Shown here: positions 7,824 to 16,358 of the stretch, one piece after another
How positions within the stretch are numbered: the first letter of the stretch is position 1
Layout of the letters: each line of letters begins with the position of its first letter
DNA from: Micromonospora sp. MP36
GTDB taxonomy: Bacteria > Actinomycetota > Actinomycetes > Mycobacteriales > Micromonosporaceae
Direction: 5' to 3'
DNA: 64,000 nucleotides
NCBI RefSeq assembly: GCF_008119785.1
Contig: NZ_VSFA01000002.1
Location: 310,001 to 374,000 of the forward strand
Translations under genes and position numbers: made by a program
The notes under the pieces: generated by a model
What the model was told of the DNA's origin: nothing
The model's input: only the letters and a program-made list of their open reading frames with translations
Databases searched by the model: none

Positions 7824-9350
7824 TTGCCGCCGGCCGAGGCGGGTGTGCCGAGGGCGGCGCCAGGCGCCGGTGCCGGCCTCGATGAAGCGGGTCAACAGCC
7901 GGGCGTCGTAGCCGACGCGCAGGAGCTGGTCCCGGATCCGCTCGGGGAGGTGGCGGGGGACGGCCCGGCCGTCCGGCCCCGGCCCGAACACCGAGGTGGT
8001 GATGATCCGGTTGCCGGCACCGACACCGACCACCTCCTCGACGTGCGAGACGAAGCGGTGCTTGCGACCGCCGATCGCGGTCTCGTCCTCCACCGTGACG
8101 TAGACGATCAGGTCGAGCGCGTTGCCCGCCATCCGGCGCGCCTGGTCGACCGTCATCTCCCGGCCGTGGGCGAGCGCCAGCTCGATGATCCGTTCGCTCA
8201 CCCCCGCCGGGGTACGGGCGTGGATGGTGCACATCGACCCGCGACTGGTGGTCATCGCCTGGAGCATCGGCACGATCTCCCGGGACCGGACCTCGCCGAC
8301 GATGATCCGCAGCACGCCCATCCGCAGCGAGACCGGGATCAGGTCGGCGATGCTCACCTCGCCGGCCGGTCGGCCGTCCAGCCCGCGCTCGCCGTGCCCC
8401 TCGCGGGCCTCGAAGCTCATCACCGCCCGGTGCCGGTGCCCGCGCCGGGCCGGCAGCAGCTCGCGGCTCTCCTCCAGCAGCACGTACGGCTCGTCGGCCG
8501 GGATCTCCTCCATCAGCGCCCGGATCACCGTGGTCTTCCCCGCCCCGGCCAGCCCGGCGACCATGATGTTCAGCCCGGCCCGCAGGGACGCGCGGAGGAA
8601 GTCGCGCAGCAGCGGGTCGATCATCTCGTCCAGGTCGGGCCGGCCGCCGGCGATGTCCTCCAGGCTCACCGCCAGGGTGTTGTGCTTGCGGATCACCGCG
8701 TACGGGCGGTGGCTGACCAGGAAGACCGCGGCGAGCCGGCTGCCGTCCGGCAGTTGCAGGTCGAGGGTCGGCTTCGAGGTGGACAGTGACCGCTCGGTGG
8801 CCCCGGCCCGCCGGGCCGCCGCCTGAAGGATCTCCACCAGCTCCTCGTCGCTGTCGGCGATCGGCTCGGCCCAGTCCACGCCGCCGCCGTGCCGGGTGAT
8901 GCGGACCTGGTCGCAGCCGAGGATGTGCACCTCCTCGATGGTCTCGTCGACCAGCAGCGTCTGGAGTCGCCCCAGCCCGACCAGCTCGGCAGTCACCTGG
9001 TCGAGCAGCAGTCGTTCCTCTTCGGCGGGCATCGGCGTGCCGGCCCGGCGCACCGAGTCCGCGTACGCGGAGACCACCGCGACGGCCAGCCGGGCCCGCT
9101 CGACCTCCTCGGCGTCCGCGTCGAACTCCCGGCCCCGCTGCCAGAGGGTGAGCCGCTCGCTCAGCTCCCGGCGCAGCTCGCGGACCACCGCGAAGTCGAC
9201 CCGGGGGCGGGGCGGCGGCGTAGGTGCCGGTGGCGCGACGGCCGGCGTGCCGGGCTGGTGCCGCCCGTTCGGCGGGGCCAGCGGCGGCACCGTGGAGGTG
9301 GCACCGGGCTGCTGCCCGCGCGGGTCGTGGGAGACCGGCTCAAACCGCAC
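7818..9350 (-). CDS. tadA: TadA/CpaF-type secretion ATPase
   Basis: A 510-residue hexameric ATPase that powers Tad pilus assembly from the cytoplasmic face. It has a Pro-rich N-terminal extension (1-50), an N-terminal CpaF domain, a Walker A motif GLAGAGKTT, an Asp/Glu-box (PYVLLEESRELL), a Walker B-like strand (LRIIVGEVR), a His-box (GSMCTIHA) and a C-terminal domain. The Walker A is GLAGAGKTT rather than the commoner GGTGSGKTT but keeps all key residues. The GTG start at 9350 overlaps the end of the CpaE-like gene by 11 bases. Confidence 0.93.
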   Translation of the reverse strand: MRFEPVSHDPRGQQPGATSTVPPLAPPNGRHQPGTPAVAPPAPTPPPRPRVDFAVVRELRRELSERLTLWQRGREFDADAEEVERARLAVAVVSAYADSVRRAGTPMPAEEERLLLDQVTAELVGLGRLQTLLVDETIEEVHILGCDQVRITRHGGGVDWAEPIADSDEELVEILQAAARRAGATERSLSTSKPTLDLQLPDGSRLAAVFLVSHRPYAVIRKHNTLAVSLEDIAGGRPDLDEMIDPLLRDFLRASLRAGLNIMVAGLAGAGKTTVIRALMEEIPADEPYVLLEESRELLPARRGHRHRAVMSFEAREGHGERGLDGRPAGEVSIADLIPVSLRMGVLRIIVGEVRSREIVPMLQAMTTSRGSMCTIHARTPAGVSERIIELALAHGREMTVDQARRMAGNALDLIVYVTVEDETAIGGRKHRFVSHVEEVVGVGAGNRIITTSVFGPGPDGRAVPRHLPERIRDQLLRVGYDARLLTRFIEAGTGAWRRPRHTRLGRRQP

Positions 9351-10170
9351 CGGACACCCCCGGCCCGCCCGGCGCGGTCACCGCCGGCGCCGCCGCCCCC
9401 GGCCAGGCCAGCCGGGCCCGGCGCCGGTCCAGCAGCGCCCGGACCGGCACCTCCAGGGCGCCGGCCGCGCGCAGCAGCGGCCGGCCGGCGCGTACGGTGC
9501 CGCCGAGGCTGAGCACCGCCGCGGTACGCGGGTCGTGCGGCAGCCGGCCGATCACCGGCAGCCGCAGGGCCTTGCTGATCTCGCTGGTGCCGTGCCCGTC
9601 CCCGACCACCAAAAGGCGCAGGGTGCCCGGGGGGACCCGGTGTTCGGTGAAGTCCCGTTCGATGGCGCGGACGGTCGACCGGGTGGCCGACAGGTCCGGC
9701 AGGTGCGCGCGGGTGACCAGCAGCACCACCGCCGCGGCCCGGAGCACCGGCCACGGTGGACCGCCCACCTGGAGCCGGCCACAGTCGACCAGCACGTCGT
9801 ACGGGGGGACGCCCCGTTCCAGGCTGGTGAAGAAGTCGGCGAAGCGCTGCCAGAGCGGGCTCACGCTGCCGGCCTGGGCCGGGTCGACCACGCCGGGCAG
9901 CAGCAGCCGCTCCCGCTTCGGGGCGTCCAGGTCGACCAGCTGCGACCAGAAGGCGCTCTCCAGGTTGCCGTCGCGCAGCTCCCCGACGGCCAACTCGCCG
10001 ATGCCCCGGGGGCCGTCGAGCGCCCCGCCCAGATAGCCGGCGAGGATCGAACCGCCCGCCGGGTCGCACTCGGCCAGCACCAGCCGTCGGTGCCAGCTCA
10101 ACGCGGCGGCCAGCGCGGACGTGGTGACGCCGGGCGAGCCCTTCGCCGAGACCAGGGCGATGACCGCCAT
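9340..10170 (-). CDS. CpaE-like MinD/ParA-type ATPase of the pilus locus
   Basis: A 276-residue P-loop protein of the MinD/ParA class. The N-terminus MAVIALVSAKGSPGVTTSA holds a deviant Walker A (KGSPGVTTS: SPGVTT where GGVGKTT is usual), so the lysine before the Thr is replaced and only the amino-terminal Lys remains. A switch region (VLAECDPAGGS) and a YDVLVDCG strand follow. CpaE proteins position or regulate pilus assembly. It starts with ATG at 10170, one base overlapping the upstream stop (TGATG), and leads into TadA. Confidence 0.8.
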   Translation of the reverse strand: MAVIALVSAKGSPGVTTSALAAALSWHRRLVLAECDPAGGSILAGYLGGALDGPRGIGELAVGELRDGNLESAFWSQLVDLDAPKRERLLLPGVVDPAQAGSVSPLWQRFADFFTSLERGVPPYDVLVDCGRLQVGGPPWPVLRAAAVVLLVTRAHLPDLSATRSTVRAIERDFTEHRVPPGTLRLLVVGDGHGTSEISKALRLPVIGRLPHDPRTAAVLSLGGTVRAGRPLLRAAGALEVPVRALLDRRRARLAWPGAAAPAVTAPGGPGVSGAV

Positions 10171-10826
10171 CAGGCCGCCCCGGTGAGCACGAGCGCGATC
10201 CGGTCGTCGGCGGCCAGCACCACCACCGCTGGCACGTCCCGGACGGCCAGGGCCACGTAGACCACCACGTCGTCGTGCTCCGGTGTGACCGAGTCGATCA
10301 CGGTGGCCTCGAACCGGGTGCCGCCGGCGCGCGCCTCGCCCTCGGCGTTCTTGTCCGGGGTGCTGACCAGCAGGACCTTGTCGCCGGGGTGGAGCGTACG
10401 GGCCGGCACCTGGCTCGGCTTGAGCCCGAGGGCGATCTGCTGCTGCCCGGGCCCGAGCAGCGGGGCGTCGGTGAGCTGCGCCGGGGTGAGCAGGGTGCCC
10501 GGGGTCAGGCGCACCGCCGCCCGCAGGCCCAGCACCTCCTTCAGCCGGCGGGTCGGCACCGGCCGCAGCCCCTGGCCGCCGGAGACCCGCACCGCGACCA
10601 GGTCGTCGGCGCTGAGCTGCCGGCCCGCCTCGACCGGGCGGTCCACCGCCAGGTAGCTGCCGGTGGACCGGACCGAGGTGACCGCGAAGGCCGAGCCCAG
10701 CCCGCCGAGGGCGATCAGCAGCACCGCCAGGCCGAGCAGGCCGGGGCGGACCCGCCGCTGCCGGACCACCCGGGGCGGCGCCACCGGCGCGTCCAACGGG
10801 GTCCCGTTCCGGGTCGCCACACTCAC
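10170..10826 (-). CDS. SAF-domain (CpaB/RcpC-like) pilus protein
   Basis: A 218-residue protein with one membrane helix (about 28-50, LGLAVLLIALGGLGSAFAV) and an extracytoplasmic SAF domain (about 58-125), the arrangement of CpaB/RcpC proteins in Tad systems. The SAF fold resembles antifreeze and pilus-chaperone modules that may bind peptidoglycan. GTG at 10826 follows GGAGGTGG. It is translationally coupled to the CpaE-like gene. Confidence 0.82.
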   Translation of the reverse strand: MSVATRNGTPLDAPVAPPRVVRQRRVRPGLLGLAVLLIALGGLGSAFAVTSVRSTGSYLAVDRPVEAGRQLSADDLVAVRVSGGQGLRPVPTRRLKEVLGLRAAVRLTPGTLLTPAQLTDAPLLGPGQQQIALGLKPSQVPARTLHPGDKVLLVSTPDKNAEGEARAGGTRFEATVIDSVTPEHDDVVVYVALAVRDVPAVVVLAADDRIALVLTGAA

Positions 10827-10923
10827 TGGGCCACCTCCGTTCCCGACTGCGGGGCGCGCAAGCCGGGCTCACGCGCGCATCCCGGCTCGGCCGCGTCCCA
10901 CGCGAGCCGCCCTGTCCTCACGC

Positions 10924-11868
10924 TCACCGCGTCACCACCTGGAGTTCGTTGATCTGCACCGGGACCGTGCCGCTGACCCGGCTCTGCGCGATGTCGCCGC
11001 TCTTGCCCCCGCCGACCCAGTGCACCGTCCAGTACGTGGTGGCGCTGACCTGGTAGGTGCCCGCCCGGGCGTACCCGCGGTCGTAGCCGCAGTTGGGGGA
11101 GGTCAACCCGGCCCGGGGGCCGTCGGCCGTGTACGGGGTGCCGGGCCTGCGGCAGGTGATCCGGGTGCCGTCGCCCATGGTCCAGACGATCCGGTTGACC
11201 CGGGCGGTGATCCGGACCGTCAGCCCCCGGTCCGAGGCGGCGGCCCGCAGCGGTCCGAAGTAGGCGGCCCCGCTGCTGGCCCACATCCAGACCGGCAGGC
11301 CGACCAGGCCGGGCCCCTTGCTCCGCCGGGGCGCGACCGCGATCCGGGGCGGCAGCAGCGTGATCGAGGCGAGCGCGCGGCGGGCCAGCTCCTCCGGGTC
11401 GGGCGGCGCGCCGTAGCCGGGCGGCGGGCCGTCCCGCAGGACCGTGGTCTGGGTGCCCAGGTCACCGCCGTTGCAGGTCTGGACGTACCACTGCTTGCCC
11501 GCGGGCGTGGCCTGCTGCGGCTCGGCCAGCTTGTAGTAGCAGCCGTCACCGTTGTTGAACCAGCCGAGGAACTCGCTGTAGCAGGCGATGACCCGCCCGT
11601 TCCACTGGCACTTCGCGGCGGCTCCCCCGCCGTTCCCGCCCCCGCCGGTGTTCCCACCGCCGCCGGGATCGCCCGGGACGCCCGGGTCGTCGTCCCAGAC
11701 GTTGCAGTCGTTCTGCCCGGGCGGGCAGTTGCCGCCGGGACCGGCCGCCCGGACGGGTACGCCGGTCAGCGTGAGCAGCAGCGCCAGGCCGGCGGCGAGC
11801 AGCAGCCTTCGGGGTGCCCCGGCCCGGGTCGGGTGGGCCGGGACACCCCCTCCTCCCCAGGTCAGCAC
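10924..11868 (-). CDS. Secreted Gly-rich protein with PKD-like domain, Tad-associated
   Basis: About 314 residues from a GTG at 11868 that overlaps the preceding stop by seven bases. It has a cleavable signal (RLLLAAGLALLLTLTGVPVRAAG), a Gly/Asn/Asp-rich spacer (about 55-82), a Cys-containing region (KCQWNGRVIACYSEFLG, YYKLAEPQ, VQTCNGGD) and a C-terminal beta-domain with WTMGDGT and YARAGTYQVSATTYWTVHW, resembling a PKD/Ig-like fold. Position at the head of the pilus operon suggests a surface protein, such as a tip or anchor. No enzymatic motif is seen. Confidence 0.7.
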   Translation of the reverse strand: MLTWGGGGVPAHPTRAGAPRRLLLAAGLALLLTLTGVPVRAAGPGGNCPPGQNDCNVWDDDPGVPGDPGGGGNTGGGGNGGGAAAKCQWNGRVIACYSEFLGWFNNGDGCYYKLAEPQQATPAGKQWYVQTCNGGDLGTQTTVLRDGPPPGYGAPPDPEELARRALASITLLPPRIAVAPRRSKGPGLVGLPVWMWASSGAAYFGPLRAAASDRGLTVRITARVNRIVWTMGDGTRITCRRPGTPYTADGPRAGLTSPNCGYDRGYARAGTYQVSATTYWTVHWVGGGKSGDIAQSRVSGTVPVQINELQVVTR

Positions 11869-12428
11869 GGCTGGTCCTGATGCGTGGCGCCGGCATTGAT
11901 CAACCACCGGCCGTCCGGGTAGCGGGTGGCGGTGGCCGTGGCCAGGTAGCGGCCGCCGCGCGTGCCGGGGACGACCCGGCGGTCCTTGGCGTAGACGAGG
12001 CGGTAGCCGGTGGCGTCCAGGCAGTCCTGGATCTCCACGGTGGGCGGGTCGGCGGCCAGGTCGACCGACACGACGGCCGGATCGGAGACGAGCGTCCCGG
12101 TACGCATCGCGCCGTGCTCCTTCGCCTCATGAATTGCCACCCGTACCCGGGTCAGCAGCGGATCCGCCAGGAATCGGGACAGCGCGGGATGCGCCGGATC
12201 GCTGCGCGCGCTCGCCGCTCGGGACGCGTCCAGATACCCGGAATACGCGGCGAGGGCGGCTTTCTCGGCGGCCTGTTCGTCGGCGGCCGAATGGGTGGCC
12301 GGTGTGCTGTCGTGCCCGGTCAGTGGGCGGGCCGCCGCCTCCGGTTCGGTGCCGCAACCGGTGCTCGCGCCCAGCACGGCAAGGCTGAGCAGGCAGCTTG
12401 TCCAGCGGCGGGAATGCCGTGTGCGCAA
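11862..12428 (-). CDS. Putative lipoprotein, first gene of the Tad operon
   Basis: A 188-residue protein with a signal ending ...LAVLGASTGC, so lipidation at that Cys is likely though the -3 residue is Ser rather than Leu. The mature part (from about 45) looks like a small alpha/beta domain of the kind that follows Ala-rich linkers in actinobacterial lipoproteins; no family recognised. The start is TTG at 12428, supported by GGAGG eight bases upstream. It overlaps the next gene (TGCTGA), so it is the probable head of the twelve-gene pilus transcript. Confidence 0.72.
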   Translation of the reverse strand: MRTRHSRRWTSCLLSLAVLGASTGCGTEPEAAARPLTGHDSTPATHSAADEQAAEKAALAAYSGYLDASRAASARSDPAHPALSRFLADPLLTRVRVAIHEAKEHGAMRTGTLVSDPAVVSVDLAADPPTVEIQDCLDATGYRLVYAKDRRVVPGTRGGRYLATATATRYPDGRWLINAGATHQDQPC

Positions 12429-13015
12429 CGCCGTGCCTCCTCGGTGGTGGCCCGGAGCGGTCGCGCCGGCGTACTCCGGGCATGCGGCAGCGCGCCCGGA
12501 TGTGTGCGGCCGGGCCTTGACTGACTACCGCTGCAATTGCCTCTGTTGATCTTCGACGAATTCGAAAGGTTGTCTCTGGTTGGCCTCCGACGCCAATTGC
12601 TCGGGGTTGCGTCGTACCCAAGGGGCGAGCATAGGCTGACGTCCGCCGATGCAACAGAGGCAATTCTTTTGAACACGCTGAGTGATGACAGGTGGTGGTG
12701 GCCGGTGGGTGTCCGGACGGCGACGCTCCCGCGAGGGCCGGCCGGGGCGGTGGCAGGAGTGCCCGCACCCTGTCAAGGTCGCACTCGGTCCGTTGGTCGA
12801 TCGAAGGGCGGAAGAATGGGTGGCATCTGTGCCTCTGGTCCGATCCGTCCCGTCGGGGTCCGGGCTCGTCGCCGGCCGTCGCCCGCCGGCCACCCCGCCT
12901 CCGGCCGCCCCGGTCGGCACGCCGGTTTCCGCGCCATCCGCCACACGCCGGCACGGCAAATATCACTCTCCGTGCTCCAGAGTGGAACGGTAAGCAACCG
13001 CGCCGGCGGGTCAAA
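12429..13015. other. Divergent intergenic region between the Tad operon and prepilin peptidase
   Basis: No convincing gene in 587 bases. Part of it (12530-12670) is clearly lower in GC than the surroundings and is bounded by a 14-base inverted repeat. A TATGCT box on the minus strand (12633-12628) could serve the Tad operon with a leader of about 200 bases. The 12700-13010 part is GC-rich with no codon bias I can support. Confidence 0.6.
12535..12665. repeat. 131-bp low-GC segment with perfect 14-bp terminal inverted repeats
   Basis: AATTGCCTCTGTTG at 12535-12548 is exactly inverted as CAACAGAGGCAATT at 12652-12665, with a 103-base interior. No target duplication is seen in the immediate flanks. 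It may be a small non-autonomous transposable element or a paired protein-binding site controlling the divergent pilus genes. Confidence 0.6.
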
Positions 13016-13786
13016 GTGACCGCCGAACGGCTCCGAAGCACCGGACCGGAGGTCACCCGGCGTCCGGCGGTACGGCTGCTGGCGGTCCTGGCGCTCGTAC
13101 CGCCGATGCGGCTGGCGGTCGCGCGGTACGCCGTACCCCCGGGATCGGTGGACCGGGCCGGGTGCGACCGGTGCGGCACGCCCCTCGGCCTGGACCGGCC
13201 GCTGCCGGCGCTCGGACCGACGGCCCGCTGCCCGGTCTGCCGGGCCCGGGTCGGCGCGCCACCCGGCGCGGTCGAGGCGGCCCTGGCCGCGGCGGTGGCG
13301 GTGCTCGCGCTGGCCGGCGGCCCGGTCGCCGTGCGGGTGGCGGTGGCCTGGTGGCTCGCCTGGGCAGTGCCGCTGGCGCTGGTCGACGCGGCGGTGCACC
13401 GGCTGCCGGACCGGCTCACCTATCCGGCGGCGGCCGGCGTCTGGGGGCTGCTCGGGGTGGCCGCGGTGGGCGGGGCCGGTCCGGTGCCCTGGCTGCGGGC
13501 CACCGCCGCCGGGCTCGTCCTCGGCGCAGGCTTCGCGGCCACCACCCTGCTGCTCGGCCGGCGCGGCTTCGGGCTCGGCGACGCCAAGCTCGCCCTAGGG
13601 GCGGGTGCGCTGCTCGGCTGGTACGGGTGGTCGGCGCTGGTGGTCGGGCTGGTGCTCGCCGTCACCCTCTCCGCGCTGGTCGGGCTGGCCCTGCTCGCGG
13701 CGCGCCGGGTCCGCTGGTCCAGCCACCTGCCCTTCGGCCCGTTCCTCATCCTCGCCACCGCCGCGACCCTCCTGCTCACCCCCTGA
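13016..13786 (+). CDS. Prepilin peptidase (A24 family)
   Basis: A 256-residue membrane aspartyl protease that cleaves and may methylate prepilins. N-terminal zinc-type cysteines are present (CDRCGTPLG...CPVCRA). The two catalytic aspartates are in LALVDAAVHRLPD and in GLGDAKL, the GxGD motif. Six to seven hydrophobic helices fill the rest. GTG at 13016 is chosen because MTAERLRS starts coding-like sequence there, with GGCGGG nearby; the frame is open further upstream without good starts. It is divergent from the Tad operon, whose TadE proteins carry its cleavage motif. Confidence 0.88.
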   Translation: MTAERLRSTGPEVTRRPAVRLLAVLALVPPMRLAVARYAVPPGSVDRAGCDRCGTPLGLDRPLPALGPTARCPVCRARVGAPPGAVEAALAAAVAVLALAGGPVAVRVAVAWWLAWAVPLALVDAAVHRLPDRLTYPAAAGVWGLLGVAAVGGAGPVPWLRATAAGLVLGAGFAATTLLLGRRGFGLGDAKLALGAGALLGWYGWSALVVGLVLAVTLSALVGLALLAARRVRWSSHLPFGPFLILATAATLLLTP

Positions 13787-13917
13787 CACCCCCGCCGCCC
13801 GGTGACGCACTCGTTCCCGCCCGTCCCCACGCGGTGGCCACTCTTTGGCGGAATGAGCACCGTTGCCGTGAATCTGCGCGCATGGCCGAGGGTGGGCGTG
13901 GGCGGCGACGGGGTGGG

Positions 13918-14544
13918 TCAGCGGCGGGCGGGGCGGGTGAGGGGGCGGGCGGCGCGCCGGGCGCGGCGGGCCAGCAACTCGGCGGCCGGGCGAGCGGCCA
14001 GCGGGGTGAGCAGGGCGCCGACGAGGACCCCGAGCAGCAGTCCGGCGGCCACGTCGTGCGGGTAGTGCACCCCGACGAAGGTGCGGGACAGCGCGGCGAG
14101 CAGCGCCAGCGGGGCGGCCACCAAGCCGATCCGGCGGTGCAGCAGCAGCGTGGTGGCGGCCAACGCGCCGGCGATGGTGGCGTGGTTGCTGGGGAACGAC
14201 CAGTCGCCGACCGGGGGGCAATGCCCGGCGACGATCACCAGGTCGGCGGGGCTGCGGCAGGGCCGGTCCTCGGCGATCAGGTCCTTGAGCCCCTCGCTGG
14301 CCCCGTACGCCAGCAGCACGGTGACCGGCGCGGCCAGGGCGAGCGCCCGGCCCCGGACGTCGCCGCCGACCAGCCGGGTCAGCGCGGCCAGCACCATGAG
14401 TACGCCGAGCAGCAGGATCGCGCCCTCGGTGAAGTGGGTGGCGAACCAGTGCACCGGCTGCGGCGTGCTGTCGGCGTACTGCACGATGTCGTGGTACCAG
14501 TCGGCGCTGATATCCGGAACGTCGGTCATAACGGCGTCAGTCAT
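13918..14544 (-). CDS. PAP2-family membrane phosphatase
   Basis: A 208-residue six-helix phosphatase of the type-2 phosphatidic acid phosphatase superfamily. The three signature blocks are visible: KDLIAEDRP, PSNHA and SRTFVGVHYPHDV, holding the catalytic histidines on the outer face of the membrane. Likely substrates are lipid phosphates such as undecaprenyl pyrophosphate or phosphatidate. The ATG at 14544 follows GAGGTG. The C-terminus is Arg/Ala-rich and probably cytoplasmic. It is transcribed alone. Confidence 0.9.
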   Translation of the reverse strand: MTDAVMTDVPDISADWYHDIVQYADSTPQPVHWFATHFTEGAILLLGVLMVLAALTRLVGGDVRGRALALAAPVTVLLAYGASEGLKDLIAEDRPCRSPADLVIVAGHCPPVGDWSFPSNHATIAGALAATTLLLHRRIGLVAAPLALLAALSRTFVGVHYPHDVAAGLLLGVLVGALLTPLAARPAAELLARRARRAARPLTRPARR

Positions 14545-14584
14545 GAATCACCTCACCAACTGTTCATACTCCGTACACCTGGAG

Positions 14585-14613
14585 GGTGCCGGGAAAATCC
14601 ACCGCCCGGCACC
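14585..14613 (-). terminator. Hairpin downstream of the zinc-ribbon gene
   Basis: GGTGCCGGG (14585-14593) pairs exactly with CCCGGCACC (14605-14613) around an 11-base loop. It lies 50 bases past the stop of the minus-strand gene at 14665 and before the next minus-strand gene. There is no clear U-tract. Confidence 0.5.
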
Positions 14614-14664
14614 GAAGTCTCAGGCGGTTCACAGGTGGTGAGCAGGGAGCGCCCAGTGGCGGCG

Positions 14665-15150
14665 CTACGACGCCTCGGAGGGGTGCGCCGGCTGCGCGGG
14701 AACCCCGGACATCCGCTCGACGATCTCCTCCAACGCCTCGAACGCGTACGCCCAGTTGTGGCACTTGAAGCTGCGCAGCCCCTCGATCGGGCTGCGGCAG
14801 TCCGCGCAGTGCACGCCGGGGATGGCGGCCGGCACCTCGGTGTTCACGTACTTGCGCTCGCCGAGGATCACCCGGGCGATCATCGTGCGGTCGTGCACCC
14901 CGTGCAGGGCGGAGGCGACGATGTCGTACCAGTTCACCCGGCGGCCACACTTCGGGCAGTCCGGCTCGTCGCCACTGATCCAGAGCGGGGCGCCGATGCT
15001 GCGCGCCGGCATGTTGAGCAGCTTCTCCAGCCGGCGTACGTCCGACTCGGGCGTGGTCCACCGGTGCCGGCCGGGCAGCGAGGCGGGCGAGTCGTAGACG
15101 GCGCGGAACACCACCGGGTCGACCTCCACGGTCTCCCGCCTACCGGTCAT
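14665..15150 (-). CDS. Zinc-ribbon-like hypothetical protein
   Basis: A 161-residue protein of no recognised family. It has two CxxC pairs (CPKCGRRVNWYD about 74-77 and CADCRSP about 119-122) plus FKCHNWAYAFEALEEIVERM, suggesting a metal-bound knuckle. There are no membrane helices and no signal. The start is ATG at 15150 (MTGRRETVEVDP) after GAGGGGGTACC. The C-terminal tail is Pro/Ala-rich. It stands alone; no context hints at function. Confidence 0.65.
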   Translation of the reverse strand: MTGRRETVEVDPVVFRAVYDSPASLPGRHRWTTPESDVRRLEKLLNMPARSIGAPLWISGDEPDCPKCGRRVNWYDIVASALHGVHDRTMIARVILGERKYVNTEVPAAIPGVHCADCRSPIEGLRSFKCHNWAYAFEALEEIVERMSGVPAQPAHPSEAS

Positions 15151-15455
15151 CGGTACCCCCTCGGTGCGGCATGCTCCCCACCGTCGTACCAGGTGGCGGG
15201 CGTCCGCAGCCGGATCATGGACACGACGGGTCAGCGGCGTGTCGCCGACGGTGCTGCCCACCGTACGGTCCGTCGTTGAGCGGTGAGGGTGGGCTGACCT
15301 TGGCGTTCCGGCTCACTCGCCCTAGGCCGAAGTTAGGCTGAGAACGGCCCGACCGCAGCGCGGAGAACGCCGAACTCACGTGCACCGAACGCTGGGCCCA
15401 GCACGCCCACCGCCAGCTCATCTTCTTCCACGAGGTCGACATCCGGCCCGAAGAG
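15151..15455. other. Intergenic region with an in-frame open stretch lacking a start
   Basis: From 15344 the frame of the redoxin gene is open and reads like protein (ELTCTERWAQHAHRQLIFF), but it has no ATG, GTG or TTG. It may be the truncated 3' part of an older gene now fused to the redoxin start. The remainder shows nothing I can name. Confidence 0.35.
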
Positions 15456-16358
15456 ATGACGGATGAAGAAATGACGATCCGGATCCCTGAGTTCGCTGTT
15501 GAGCGATGGGTCAACTCACCGCCGCTGACCGCCGCTGCCCTGCACGGCAGGGTGGTCCTGATCGACGTCTGGGAGTACACCTGCATCAACTGGATCCGCA
15601 CGTCGCCCTACGTCAAGGCATGGCACCGCGACTACGCCGATCGGGGCTTGGTCGTCATCGGTGTGCATGCGCCCGAGTTCGAGTTCGGCAAGCGCGCCGA
15701 GAACATCGACCGGGCGATCCGTGACCACGGGCTCACCTATCCGATCGCGCTCGACAACGATTTCACGTTCTGGCGGGCCCTCGGCAACATCGCCTGGCCG
15801 GCGAGGTATCTCTTCGACGCGGACGGACGATTCGTCGATCGGTGGATCGGAGAAGGTGACTACGACCGGGTGGAGTCGGAGATCCGCCGGCTTCTCGTGG
15901 CCGCCGCGCCCGGAACCGAGCTGCCGCCGGTCAGCCCCGAGGCGGCGGTGTTCGCCACGACCCGGCAGCCCTCCCACGCCGGCGTCACGCCGGAGACGTA
16001 CGTCGGTGCCGACCGGTGCGAGCCGGGCACTTTCGACCTGATCGGCGACTGGCGCAGCAGCGGCGAGTACGTCGAACTGGCCAGCGGCACTGGCGAGATC
16101 GGGCTTCCCTTCAACGCCGGCGAGGTGAATCTCGTCGTGGACCCGGGACCGTCCGGAACAGCGGCGGTCAGGGTCCTGCTCGACGGCAAACCGATCGGTG
16201 ACGAGCGCGGCGCCGACGTCGGCCCGGACGCGGTGGCGCACCTCGACCGGGCGGCGATGGTTCGGCTTGTCGCCGGCGCGTCCCGGGACGATCACCTGCT
16301 GACCCTCGTCACCAGCCAACCCGGCCTACGCGCGTTCGCCTTCACATTCGGCCCGTAA
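15456..16358 (+). CDS. Thioredoxin-fold (redoxin) protein with incomplete CxxC
   Basis: A 300-residue protein related to the C-terminal redoxin-plus-carbohydrate-binding-like part of DipZ-type proteins. An N-terminal TlpA/AhpC-like fold (about 10-150, VLIDVWEYTCINWIRTSPYV, cis-Pro region AWPARYLFDADG) is followed by a beta-sandwich domain (about 170-300, ending RAFAFTFGP). Homologues usually have TCINC; here the second cysteine is Trp46, leaving Cys43 alone, so disulfide exchange by the normal CxxC mechanism is unlikely. No signal peptide is seen. ATG at 15456 is used; ATG 15471 is an alternative. The stop is directly followed in frame by an epoxide hydrolase remnant. Confidence 0.78.
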   Translation: MTDEEMTIRIPEFAVERWVNSPPLTAAALHGRVVLIDVWEYTCINWIRTSPYVKAWHRDYADRGLVVIGVHAPEFEFGKRAENIDRAIRDHGLTYPIALDNDFTFWRALGNIAWPARYLFDADGRFVDRWIGEGDYDRVESEIRRLLVAAAPGTELPPVSPEAAVFATTRQPSHAGVTPETYVGADRCEPGTFDLIGDWRSSGEYVELASGTGEIGLPFNAGEVNLVVDPGPSGTAAVRVLLDGKPIGDERGADVGPDAVAHLDRAAMVRLVAGASRDDHLLTLVTSQPGLRAFAFTFGP

